A stretch of 8,229 bases of DNA from Planctomicrobium sp. (GTDB taxonomy: Bacteria > Planctomycetota > Planctomycetia > Planctomycetales > Planctomycetaceae). The stretch covers positions 1 through 8,229 of the forward strand of contig JABJMI010000218.1 of assembly GCA_018659505.1 (NCBI GenBank). Direction: 5' to 3'. Shown piece by piece: positions 1-6,193 of the stretch. The notes below the pieces were generated by a model. The model saw only the letters and a list, made by a program, of their open reading frames with translations. It made no database searches and had not been told where the DNA came from. Position numbers and translations under genes: made by a program. Position 1 is the first letter of the stretch. Each line of letters begins with the position of its first letter.

Positions 1-1
1 G

Positions 2-307
2 AAAGCTGCGATTGACCACATGGCACGCACTGCTGCCATTGAAATGGCAAAACACCGAGTTCGCGTAAATGTCGTGCATCCAGGTTGGATCGACACCCCG
101 GGTGAACGAAAATTCTTTAGTGAAGAACAATTAGAAGCAGGTGCCAAAGACATCCCTTGGAAACGCATGGGACAACCTGAAGAAATCGGGAAGCTCATCA
201 GCTTTATGATGAGCAACGATTGTGATTATATGACCGGGAGTACAGTTTTAATGGATGGTGGCATCAGCCTCCCTTGGTGGTCAAATCGCGAAGATGGCAA
301 ACAATAG
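2..307 (+). CDS. Short-chain dehydrogenase/reductase (SDR), C-terminal part, 5' end outside the window
   Basis: This is the last 101 codons of a classical SDR oxidoreductase, an NAD(P)-dependent Rossmann-fold enzyme. The frame is open from the left edge and closes at TAG 305-307. The first visible residues, KAAIDHMARTAAIEMA, match the stretch that starts at the catalytic Lys of the YxxxK motif, so codon 2-4 is probably that lysine and the Tyr lies just outside. Next come RVRVNVVHPGWIDTP (the usual RVN-x-x-x-PG-x-x-x-T element), the RMGQPEEIG segment and the C-terminal TGSTVLMDGG motif, all standard for the family. The WIDTPGE and LPWW ending recalls SDRs annotated as glucose 1-dehydrogenase or 3-oxoacyl-ACP reductase-like, but the substrate cannot be read from this part. 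The His-rich lipoprotein starts 40 nt downstream, so the two may share a transcript. The family call is secure and the specificity is open. Confidence 0.93.
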   Translation, partial: KAAIDHMARTAAIEMAKHRVRVNVVHPGWIDTPGERKFFSEEQLEAGAKDIPWKRMGQPEEIGKLISFMMSNDCDYMTGSTVLMDGGISLPWWSNREDGKQ

Positions 308-347
308 AGCATTTTTTCAGTTATCGCATTTTATGGAGTCATTACAA

Positions 348-869
348 ATGTTGAAGCAAAATTGGTTACTCATCAATTCAATCTGTTGCCTGATCTGCCT
401 CGTCGTTGGCTGTTCCAAAGGTGATGGAGACTATCGTGAATTAGACGACAACGACAATGTCACGAATACTGCCCCACCAGAACATCACGACCATGGACCG
501 ACAGGTCCACATGGTGGTCACATTTTAGAATTTGGAGATTATCACGGTGAAATCACGGTCGCTGACGGAATTGTTTCCGTTTATATCTTAGGTGGCGATG
601 TGAAGACGGCAGAACCAGTTGCCGAGGCGAGTGCCGTGGTTAAGCTGGAAATTGGAGACAAGACAGAAGAACTCAAACTGACAGCAAGTCCTCAAGAAGG
701 AGAGACAGACGGGAAATCGTCTTTGTTTGTTTCTTCAACCGATGACACGCCGGAATCAATCAAAGATATTGAAGATATTCATGGTAGCGTGGTTTTAAGT
801 GTTGGCGAGAAGAAGATGACTGCTGAAGTTTCACATGACCACGGTCATGATGATCACCACGATCACTAA
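348..869 (+). CDS. His-rich lipoprotein, probable periplasmic metal-binding protein
   Basis: This encodes a 173-residue lipoprotein. I chose ATG 348 because GGAG (335-338) sits 9 nt upstream and because the product then begins with a textbook lipoprotein signal: MLK, a hydrophobic stretch, and the lipobox VVGC with the lipidated Cys at residue 22. Upstream in-frame ATGs at 255 and 333 would bury the signal and overlap or crowd the SDR gene. After an acidic linker comes HHDHGPTGPHGGH (about residues 47-59), then a predicted beta-rich domain (FGDYHGEITV, VSVYILGG, AVVKLEIG, VVLSVGEKK) and an extreme C-terminus, HDHGHDDHHDH. Two His clusters suggest binding of Zn, Cu, Ni or a similar divalent cation outside the cytoplasm. 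A GPHGGH core followed by a short beta domain is, to my recollection, recurrent in planctomycete lipoproteins and metal-efflux partners. The metal and the function are inferred. Confidence 0.82.
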   Translation: MLKQNWLLINSICCLICLVVGCSKGDGDYRELDDNDNVTNTAPPEHHDHGPTGPHGGHILEFGDYHGEITVADGIVSVYILGGDVKTAEPVAEASAVVKLEIGDKTEELKLTASPQEGETDGKSSLFVSSTDDTPESIKDIEDIHGSVVLSVGEKKMTAEVSHDHGHDDHHDH

Positions 870-877
870 GCCAACTG

Positions 878-895
878 CCTGGCAGAAAATCCAGG
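878..895 (+). repeat. Inverted repeat downstream of the lipoprotein gene
   Basis: CCTGG (878-882) and CCAGG (891-895) form a 5-bp perfect stem with an 8-nt loop, starting 9 nt after the lipoprotein stop codon. No T-run follows, so it does not qualify as an intrinsic terminator. It may act as a 3'-end stability hairpin. Confidence 0.3.
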
Positions 896-908
896 TTGTA
901 GCGCGAGC

Positions 909-973
909 AAGCGTGTAACCAACCACGCTTCAACATATCTATATCGATTAAAGCATTAAGATATGTGTTGGTT
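909..973 (+). repeat. Nested inverted repeats with a possible pseudoknot
   Basis: Three perfect 7-bp complementarities fall within 65 nt. AAGCGTG (909-915) pairs with CACGCTT (924-930) around the loop TAACCAAC. The loop bases AACCAAC (917-923) are themselves complementary to GTTGGTT (967-973). CATATCT (934-940) pairs with AGATATG (959-965). The first hairpin plus the loop pairing would make a pseudoknot; alternatively the outer loop/tail helix with the 934-965 stem replaces the first hairpin. The element lies in the gap between the lipoprotein gene and hpf, upstream of the likely hpf promoter. The pairings are read directly from the sequence. Any RNA function is inference, and an operator site is an alternative. 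Confidence 0.4.
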
Positions 974-1034
974 GTCAGCTTCGGACATCCAGTAGTTTGA
1001 CATTTCCTTGATTATTGTAATGTTGGTCTAAGAA

Positions 1035-1062
1035 TTGACTCAGGTCAGATGTGAATTAGAAT
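1035..1062 (+). promoter_or_regulatory. Sigma70-like promoter upstream of hpf
   Basis: TTGACT (1035-1040) matches the -35 consensus at five of six positions. TAGAAT (1057-1062) matches the -10 consensus at five of six, with a 16-nt spacer. Transcription would start near 1069, giving a leader of roughly 78 nt before the hpf GTG. It is the best promoter-like match I found in the window and is well placed to drive hpf-ptsN and perhaps the downstream PTS genes. Confidence 0.5.
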
Positions 1063-1146
1063 CGATGACTTGATAATTATGAAGTAGTTCAATATGAAAT
1101 CAGTAACGGCTGCTGATTTAATTAGATTTCATAGGAGAGTTGCCCA

Positions 1147-1515
1147 GTGCAGGTAGAAATTACGTGTCGTCATGGAGAAATTAGTGAAGACTTTCGCAAC
1201 TATATTTCTCGAAAGTCCGAAAAGCTTCTACATTACTTTGAACGGGTGACTGCGATTCAGGTGACTCTCGATTATGAAGGTGATCGAGTCAAAGTCGAGA
1301 TGCTGGTCGATGCCGAACATAAGCACGATTTTGTCACTCACCATGAAATGTCTGCTGATGACGTTGGAGCTTGTTACGAACAAGTTCTTGCCAAAATGGA
1401 ACAACAGATTCGCAAATACAAAGAGAAATTGACAGATCATCGACGCGATAAACCTTTAAGCGAGATGTCTGCAAGTCCTGTCGATCAGGATGAAGAGGAT
1501 GATTCTCAAGATTGA
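1147..1515 (+). CDS. hpf: Ribosome hibernation promoting factor, short form (HPF/YfiA, S30AE family)
   Basis: The gene encodes a 122-residue protein starting at GTG 1147, supported by AGGAGAG (1133-1139) 7 nt upstream. The opening MQVEITCRHGEISEDFRNYISRK and the following KLLHYFERVTAIQVTLD and VEMLV segments match the beta-alpha-beta S30AE domain (about residues 2-95), ending in the basic helix QQIRKYKEKLTDHRR. Proteins of this family bind the 30S decoding centre and silence 70S ribosomes in starvation. The C-terminal dimerisation domain of long HPF is absent, so this is the short type. Residues 103-122 form a tail that ends very acidic (DQDEEDDSQD), reminiscent of the acidic C-terminal tail of E. 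coli YfiA/RaiA. The next gene is ptsN, 120 nt downstream, as in the rpoN-hpf-ptsN cluster of proteobacteria. Confidence 0.93.
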   Translation: MQVEITCRHGEISEDFRNYISRKSEKLLHYFERVTAIQVTLDYEGDRVKVEMLVDAEHKHDFVTHHEMSADDVGACYEQVLAKMEQQIRKYKEKLTDHRRDKPLSEMSASPVDQDEEDDSQD

Positions 1516-1581
1516 CTGGAGTTGAAGGGCTTTTCGCTTTCGTTCCGCCCCAGTAATTGTTCTACTTTACATGACGCATAG

Positions 1582-1599
1582 ATCGACGTTCTTGTCGAT
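1582..1599 (+). repeat. Small hairpin between hpf and ptsN
   Basis: ATCGAC (1582-1587) and GTCGAT (1594-1599) make a 6-bp stem with loop GTTCTT. Six T residues occur at 1607-1612, but 7 nt after the stem, and the stem is half A/T, so termination here is unlikely. It could attenuate or mark processing between hpf and ptsN. Confidence 0.25.
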
Positions 1600-1635
1600 T
1601 GCTGAGTTTTTTAACCTACAATAGGAATGCGACTG

Positions 1636-2106
1636 ATGAAACTCACTGAGTTCGTCGTTCCAGAAGCGATTATTCCCGACTTAAAAGCTGATTCTAAAGA
1701 GTCAGCGATCCGACAAATGGTCACCAGCCTGAAGAAAGCTGGCAAGATCAGTGAGTCGGATGAAGATGCAATCGTTTCCGCGATTTTGAAAAGAGAAGAG
1801 CTCGGCTCAACCGGGATTGGAAGAGGCGTCGCTGTCCCTCATACAAAGCATCCTTCAGTCGAATCGATTATATCTACTGTTGCGTTATGTCATGATGGTC
1901 TCGGTTTCGAAAGTCTGGATGGGGAAGATGTCTTCATTCTCTTCCTCTTAATCTCTCCACCGGACCGTCCAGGAGATCATCTTCGTGGTTTAGAGACAAT
2001 TACCCGCTACCTGAAGAAAGATGATTTTTGCAGCTTTCTCAAGCAGGCAACAACTCAATCGCAAGTGATGGATTTGCTTCAAGAAGCAGATGATAACCTT
2101 GTTTAA
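1636..2106 (+). CDS. ptsN: PTS EIIA-Ntr family protein (PtsN-like regulatory phosphoacceptor)
   Basis: This encodes a 156-residue single-domain EIIA of the fructose/mannitol/Ntr class. I chose ATG 1636 over the in-frame ATG at 1627. AGGAA (1623-1627) sits 8 nt before 1636 but touches 1627, and the product then begins [12 protein letters not shown], as in other PtsN proteins. The phosphorylation motif [16 protein letters not shown] gives the active His at residue 69. The second conserved His (GDHLRGL) is residue 115, in the [14 protein letters not shown] strand-helix element. Members receive phosphate from HPr/NPr and regulate targets, such as potassium transport and stress signalling in proteobacteria, rather than moving sugar. 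It lies between hpf and the HPr gene on the same strand. No EIIB or EIIC is fused or adjacent, which favours a regulatory role. The direct target is unknown. Confidence 0.93.
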   Translation: MKLTEFVVPEAIIPDLKADSKESAIRQMVTSLKKAGKISESDEDAIVSAILKREELGSTGIGRGVAVPHTKHPSVESIISTVALCHDGLGFESLDGEDVFILFLLISPPDRPGDHLRGLETITRYLKKDDFCSFLKQATTQSQVMDLLQEADDNLV

Positions 2107-2115
2107 TCAATTTTT

Positions 2116-2132
2116 AGTTTTCATTGAAAACT
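2116..2132 (+). repeat. Perfect 7-bp dyad just after ptsN
   Basis: AGTTTTC (2116-2122) and GAAAACT (2126-2132) are perfect inverted repeats around ATT. They begin 10 nt after the ptsN stop and lie 54 nt before the HPr start. With G-U pairs the stem could extend further. It may be a 3' hairpin or a dyad-symmetric protein-binding site. No T-run follows it. Confidence 0.4.
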
Positions 2133-2185
2133 GAGTGAAGTTGCGCAATGTCTAAGGATGGAACGTTGCCAAGAGTGGTTACTGC

Positions 2186-2458
2186 ATGTCTGAATCAGGT
2201 GTTATTCGTCGAACTGTGCTATTGAAAATTGAGCAGGGGTTACACCTACGTGCTTGTTCTAATGTGGTAGCTATTGTTGAGGGGTTTCAGGGAAAAGTTT
2301 CGGTTTCGTCTGCTGGAAAGACCGCTGACGCTTCTTCAATGTTTGACCTTTTGCAACTGGCCGCAATGCCAGGGACCGAACTTGAACTTGAAGCGTCCGG
2401 GGATGGCTCCGAAGAAATCGTTAACCGTCTCGAAGCCCTCTTCTCAATAGTGTCATAG
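2186..2458 (+). CDS. ptsH: HPr-family phosphocarrier protein with an altered active-site loop
   Basis: This encodes a 90-residue protein with the full HPr fold pattern: a first strand RRTVLLKI, the active-site loop EQGLHLRACSNVV, the strands GKVSVSSAGKTADA, the helix SSMFDLLQLAA and the final ELELEASGDGSEEIVNRLEALF segment. HPr carries phosphate from EI to EIIA on a histidine. Here that is His20 (canonical His15), followed by Arg22 (canonical Arg17). The canonical GLHARPA motif reads GLHLRAC, so Pro18 is replaced by Ala23. Ser51 aligns with Ser46, the regulatory site of HPr kinase in Gram-positives, though the preceding Lys is Ser. The Shine-Dalgarno is weak (AAGAG at 2171-2175, 10 nt away), and I found no better in-frame start. 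Between ptsN and ptsI it is best seen as the relay protein of that system, and could equally be called NPr (ptsO). Confidence 0.88.
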   Translation: MSESGVIRRTVLLKIEQGLHLRACSNVVAIVEGFQGKVSVSSAGKTADASSMFDLLQLAAMPGTELELEASGDGSEEIVNRLEALFSIVS

Positions 2459-2519
2459 AATGCTGAATAAGGTCATTTGTCATGTCGCAGAATCCTTTCT
2501 AACGAATCTCAATATTGTT

Positions 2520-2565
2520 AGGCTACGAAGAGACTTCGACAGCCTCTGAACTGAAGAACTTCAGT
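2520..2565 (+). repeat. Two tandem hairpins in the ptsH-ptsI gap
   Basis: The first hairpin stacks AGGCT/AGCCT (2520-2524, 2541-2545) on CGAAG/CTTCG (2526-2530, 2534-2538) with an AGA loop and a small internal loop. The second is ACTGAA/TTCAGT (2550-2555, 2560-2565) closing a GAAC tetraloop. They lie about 100 nt before ptsI, with no T-run. They could be RNA stability or processing elements that set EI levels relative to HPr. Confidence 0.35.
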
Positions 2566-2665
2566 GGTAACCCAACTCTCAATCTAATATCGATCAATTC
2601 CTCATCTGTTTTTCAATTGCCGCTCGCAAAGAATGTTCGTCACGTAAATTCACAGGAGAATTCCG

Positions 2666-4417
2666 ATGCAAATCAAAACCGGGATCGCTGTCTCTCCTGG
2701 TGTCGCGATCGGAAGGGCTTTTGTCTTAGGTGCGGAAGATTTTCGGATTCCGGACGGATCTGTGAGTGTCGATGCAGTGGAATCCGAGGTCACTCGGTTT
2801 AAAACTGCTCTTAGAAATGTTGACGAGGAAATCAAAGCAAATGAAGCTTTGACAACTCAGCATTTAGGCAAAGAATACGCTGCCATTTTCAAAGCTCACA
2901 GACAGTTTGTTAATGATCCCAAACTGATTGAGCAAATCGAAACCCTCATTCGAGAGCAGCATCAATCCCCTGAATTTGCTGCCTCGCAGGTCTTACGAAA
3001 GTTTGCGAAAGAGCTTCAACACCTGGGCGATAAATACCTCGCTGAACGAGCTGCTGACATCTTCGATTTAGAACGCAGTCTGCTTCGTCACTTATTGGGT
3101 GAGAAACGAGAAGAGCTCTCTCACCTTACGGTTCCCGTGATTGTTCTGGCACATAACCTGACTCCTAGCGAAACCGCGGGACTCAATCCTAAATATGTTC
3201 AGGCGTTCGCAACGGAAGTCGGAGGCAGCACAAGTCACACTGCAATTCTGGCTGGTGCATTAGAGATACCAGCGATTGTGGGAGTCGGCGAATTCCTCAC
3301 TGACATCTCCGGTGGTGAGATGATCATTATCGACGGGAATAACGGACGCCTGATCATCGGACCTGATCAAGCAACTCAAGAGCAATATCAGGTCGCACAA
3401 GAAAGGTTTCGTTCAAAGCATCAAGCACTACAGAAATTAGGTTCTGGACAAGCGATTACCACCGACGGTACAGAAATTACAGTCTGTGGGAACATTGAGT
3501 TTCCTGAAGAAGCAACTTCCTGCACAAAGCATGGAGCCGACGGAATCGGTCTCTATCGAACGGAATTCCTTTACCTTGGTTCAATGCGTGAACGCACCGA
3601 GGATGATCACTATCAAGCATATTTAAAGGTACTGAAAACATTTCCCGAGGCGACTGTCACAATTCGAACTCTCGATGTCGGTGCAGATAAAATTCCTGGT
3701 GGGATGATGCACCTCTACAAAGATGGTTCTAACCCTGAACTGGGTCTCAGGAGTATCCGTGTTAGCCTGGCATGCACAGACCTATTCAAAACACAACTCC
3801 GAGCCATCTTAAGAGCTGCAGTTCATGGGAACATAAGAGTCATGTTTCCGCTTGTTTCTTCTATTGCAGAGTTTCGACAAGCGAAGATGGTCTACCGCGA
3901 CGTTTGTGAAGATCTTGAAGATCAAAAAATCGAGCACAATCCTGATATTCAAGTTGGCATGATGGTCGAAGTTCCATCGGCTGCGATCATGGCAGAAGAG
4001 TTCGCCCGAGAGGTCGACTTCTTTTCGATCGGGACCAACGATTTGATTCAGTACACTCTCGCTGCGGATCGGTCAGACCCACTGGTCTCTAAGTATTACA
4101 ACGCTTCCGACCCCTCGGTCTTATACTTAGTACGAAGGGTTCTTTTCGCTGCCAGAGATGCAGACATACCGGTTTCTGTCTGTGGGCAGATGTCATCAGA
4201 GCCGATGTTTGTACCGTTGCTTTTAGGGATGGGACTTCGTGAATTGAGTGTTACCCCCCAGGCAATTCCTGTCATCAAAGAGCTCATTCGAAGCGTCAGC
4301 ATCAGGGACTGTGAAGAACTCGCAACGAAAGCTTACGATCTCGATCTGGCTCGTGATATTGAGAATTTCCTGCGAGGTGAACTAATTCGATTCTCCCCCG
4401 AACTCATCAACGAATAA
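2666..4417 (+). CDS. ptsI: Phosphoenolpyruvate-protein phosphotransferase, PTS Enzyme I
   Basis: This 583-residue protein has the usual EI length and layout. It autophosphorylates from PEP and passes phosphate to HPr. ATG 2666 has AGGAG (2654-2658) 7 nt upstream. The N-terminal part opens with GIAVSPGVAIGRAF, followed by the HPr-binding helical region. The phospho-His swivel domain carries GGSTSHTAILAGALEIPAIVG, with His191 as phosphoacceptor. The C-terminal PEP-binding barrel has DGIGLYRTEFLY (Arg298), RTLDVGADK (Arg334), NPELGLRSIR, MMVEVPSAA (Glu435), SIGTNDLIQYTLAADR (Asp459, Arg469) and the catalytic Cys506. Around that Cys the common CGEMAGD reads CGQMSSE, which is unusual. There is no N-terminal GAF domain, so it is EI-type rather than PtsP/EI-Ntr, although its neighbours are Ntr-like. 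The 207-nt gap before it suggests its own regulation as well as possible read-through from the HPr gene. Confidence 0.97.
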   Translation: MQIKTGIAVSPGVAIGRAFVLGAEDFRIPDGSVSVDAVESEVTRFKTALRNVDEEIKANEALTTQHLGKEYAAIFKAHRQFVNDPKLIEQIETLIREQHQSPEFAASQVLRKFAKELQHLGDKYLAERAADIFDLERSLLRHLLGEKREELSHLTVPVIVLAHNLTPSETAGLNPKYVQAFATEVGGSTSHTAILAGALEIPAIVGVGEFLTDISGGEMIIIDGNNGRLIIGPDQATQEQYQVAQERFRSKHQALQKLGSGQAITTDGTEITVCGNIEFPEEATSCTKHGADGIGLYRTEFLYLGSMRERTEDDHYQAYLKVLKTFPEATVTIRTLDVGADKIPGGMMHLYKDGSNPELGLRSIRVSLACTDLFKTQLRAILRAAVHGNIRVMFPLVSSIAEFRQAKMVYRDVCEDLEDQKIEHNPDIQVGMMVEVPSAAIMAEEFAREVDFFSIGTNDLIQYTLAADRSDPLVSKYYNASDPSVLYLVRRVLFAARDADIPVSVCGQMSSEPMFVPLLLGMGLRELSVTPQAIPVIKELIRSVSIRDCEELATKAYDLDLARDIENFLRGELIRFSPELINE

Positions 4418-4507
4418 GCACGCAGTACCTGGACTTAGTCTCACGGCTGGCAAGTCTTCATGTAGTCATACACCGCTAAATAACTCTGTCTGAGCAGGCG
4501 ATTTATC

Positions 4508-4523
4508 GGCAGTTTCTGCTGCC
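4508..4523 (+). repeat. Hairpin with an alternative partner in the ptsI-barrel gene gap
   Basis: GGCAG (4508-4512) pairs with CTGCC (4519-4523) around TTTCTG. An upstream CAGGC (4495-4499) can instead pair with GCCTG (4521-4525), so two folds compete. No T-run follows. It sits about 90 nt after the ptsI stop and may end or stabilise the ptsI message. Confidence 0.3.
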
Positions 4524-4558
4524 TGAAGGTGCTCTCAATCACGATTAACTGAGCCAGA

Positions 4559-4588
4559 TTGACTCTCAAGAGCAATCCAGCGTAACAC
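4559..4588 (+). promoter_or_regulatory. Weak candidate promoter for the outer-membrane protein gene
   Basis: TTGACT (4559-4564) is a good -35 match. The -10 candidate TAACAC (4583-4588) matches only three of six positions with an 18-nt spacer. The location, some 40 nt before the ATG at 4626, is plausible, but the match could be chance. Confidence 0.25.
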
Positions 4589-4625
4589 TTATCGAGGACT
4601 TTTTTAGCCCCGGTAAGGTGTATCT

Positions 4626-6182
4626 ATGCGAATCGCCAACGCGCTCGCATTCATTCTGATTTCACAATTATTCTCGCTCTCGATTGTACAGAGCGAAGAA
4701 TTTCCACCACCGCGCCTTGTGCGCCGAAACGAGATCGTCACTCCCCCTTCGTCTGGACCAATCAAAAAACTTCAGTCTCGCCAAAGAGTTCTGGACCTGA
4801 ACACGGTCGAGCTGGTCGAATTCTCAGAACCTGCACCTGTCCCAGAAGTTCCTGCTTCGGTCAGCATTGAGGAGTTCTTGGAAGGTACGGAAGTCAAACA
4901 GCCAAAAAAATTCCCATCACCAAATCAACAGCAGCATGTTGAAAAAGAATCAAACTCCACAGACTGGCATCAACCAGTATTGAAAGTGGCACCGAACTGG
5001 AATTCCAGCACTAAGACGAAATCTGCACAAACACTGCAATACCAGTCACCGCGACAAGAAGATGTTTGGGAAGCTACATCAAAGAAAACTGCATTAACCT
5101 CGAATCATCGAGACTCGAACTCTTCGTATGTCACTCAGCCACATCAAATCAGTCCGCCTCCCCCTCCGTTGGAAGAGACCGACAGAGATTTATCTAAAGA
5201 ATACAACCCTATGCCAGATGCACACACACACGGTGCGTGGCAACCCTTGGATACAGTGACTGAAGGAAGTCTCCCTTATTACTCTGACTCCTATTACGAG
5301 TCTGTTCATGCTAGTCAAGCCTCACCGTATTACCCGGAAGAATGTGAAACGTGCTGGCAAGAAGGCGATGTCTGGATCGAAGGAAATGAAGTTTTTCAAG
5401 AGTACGATCACAATACTGCGATTCAATCTGATTTCACTCCAGTCCTTCTTCTCGGTGCGAAAGGTGGAAATGATCGTAGTCTCGGCGAAGTCGGAGTGAT
5501 GTTGCCACTTTGGCAAAGCGAAAACGATCTGTTATTTGGTGAAATTCAGGGTCAGTTTTCCGATAACGAAGAAAACGAAGGTTATTTTGGGCTTGGCTTC
5601 AGAACTTATCTCGATACAGAATGGATCTTCGGAACCTATGCCTCCTACGATTTTCGAGAAACGTCAGAACAAAACCGGTTTCATCAACTGACTGTAGGAC
5701 TGGAAGTGATGTCTCCTGTTTGGGATTTCCGAGTGAATGGTCATTTCCCAAATGAAGGCTACAAGAGTTCTCCTCTCTCTACTGGGATCTCAAACGGAAC
5801 GATTGTCACCAATAACTTCCAGGAACGAGCATACCGTGGTTTCAATGCGGAACTTGGTCGCCGAATCCTTCGCTGGGGACGGTTTGATACCAACGAAGTC
5901 CGTTGGTTTGTTGGGTATTACTCATTCGACACCAAAGCTACAGGGTTTCGGAAAATCGACGGACCGCGAACGAGAGTCGAATACCGCAGCTACGATCTTC
6001 CGTTTCTTGGTCCACAATCAAGGCTGACTGCCGGGTTTGAGTATTCCAACGATAACCTTCGAGAAGATCAGTACTGGGGATTTCTTCGGGTACAGATCCC
6101 ACTTGCTCCGCTAGCGAGCCGCACACCTCTTGACCCAGTGCGACGTCGATTCATGGACCAGGCAGTTCGTCGAATTGATTGA
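4626..6182 (+). CDS. Exported protein with a proline-rich N-terminal half and a C-terminal inverse-autotransporter-like beta-barrel domain
   Basis: This encodes 518 residues. ATG 4626 is preceded by AAGGTG (4615-4620) at 5 nt, and the product starts with a Sec signal peptide (hydrophobic ALAFILISQLFSLSIV, likely cleavage after VQS at residue 23). Residues 24 to about 255 are low complexity, rich in Pro, Ser, Gln and Asn, with a PPPPP run at 177-181 and a Tyr-rich patch near 218-236, and are probably disordered. One CxxC (Cys240, Cys243) follows. Residues about 265-495 look like consecutive amphipathic strands: FTPVLLLGAKGG, GYFGLGFRTYLDTEWIFGTYASYD, NRFHQLTVGLEVMSPVWDFRVNGHFP, RWFVGYYSFDTK and RLTAGFEYS. 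The G-x-R-x-Y ... W-x-x-G-x-Y-x-x-YD ... N-R-x-H-Q-x-x-x-G-x-E order resembles the intimin/invasin translocator (IAT_beta). In invasins that barrel is N-terminal; here it is C-terminal. The function, anchor or pore, is unknown. Confidence 0.85.
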   Translation: MRIANALAFILISQLFSLSIVQSEEFPPPRLVRRNEIVTPPSSGPIKKLQSRQRVLDLNTVELVEFSEPAPVPEVPASVSIEEFLEGTEVKQPKKFPSPNQQQHVEKESNSTDWHQPVLKVAPNWNSSTKTKSAQTLQYQSPRQEDVWEATSKKTALTSNHRDSNSSYVTQPHQISPPPPPLEETDRDLSKEYNPMPDAHTHGAWQPLDTVTEGSLPYYSDSYYESVHASQASPYYPEECETCWQEGDVWIEGNEVFQEYDHNTAIQSDFTPVLLLGAKGGNDRSLGEVGVMLPLWQSENDLLFGEIQGQFSDNEENEGYFGLGFRTYLDTEWIFGTYASYDFRETSEQNRFHQLTVGLEVMSPVWDFRVNGHFPNEGYKSSPLSTGISNGTIVTNNFQERAYRGFNAELGRRILRWGRFDTNEVRWFVGYYSFDTKATGFRKIDGPRTRVEYRSYDLPFLGPQSRLTAGFEYSNDNLREDQYWGFLRVQIPLAPLASRTPLDPVRRRFMDQAVRRID

Positions 6183-6193
6183 AAGATGCGTCG

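Noticed and set aside
312..317. T-run after the SDR stop as a terminator
   Set aside because: No stem-loop precedes it, and the next gene starts about 30 nt later with its own ribosome site.
1582..1612. Intrinsic terminator after hpf
   Set aside because: The T-run is 7 nt away from a short 6-bp stem, so the geometry does not fit an intrinsic terminator.
2477..2505. Promoter for ptsI (TTGTCA, 17 nt, TAACGA)
   Set aside because: The -10 box is too far from consensus to support a call.
2515..2802. 95-codon plus-strand frame across the ptsH-ptsI gap into ptsI
   Set aside because: It overlaps the strongly supported ptsI start in another frame, begins at a weak codon without a ribosome site, and has a Cys/Arg-rich shadow-like end.
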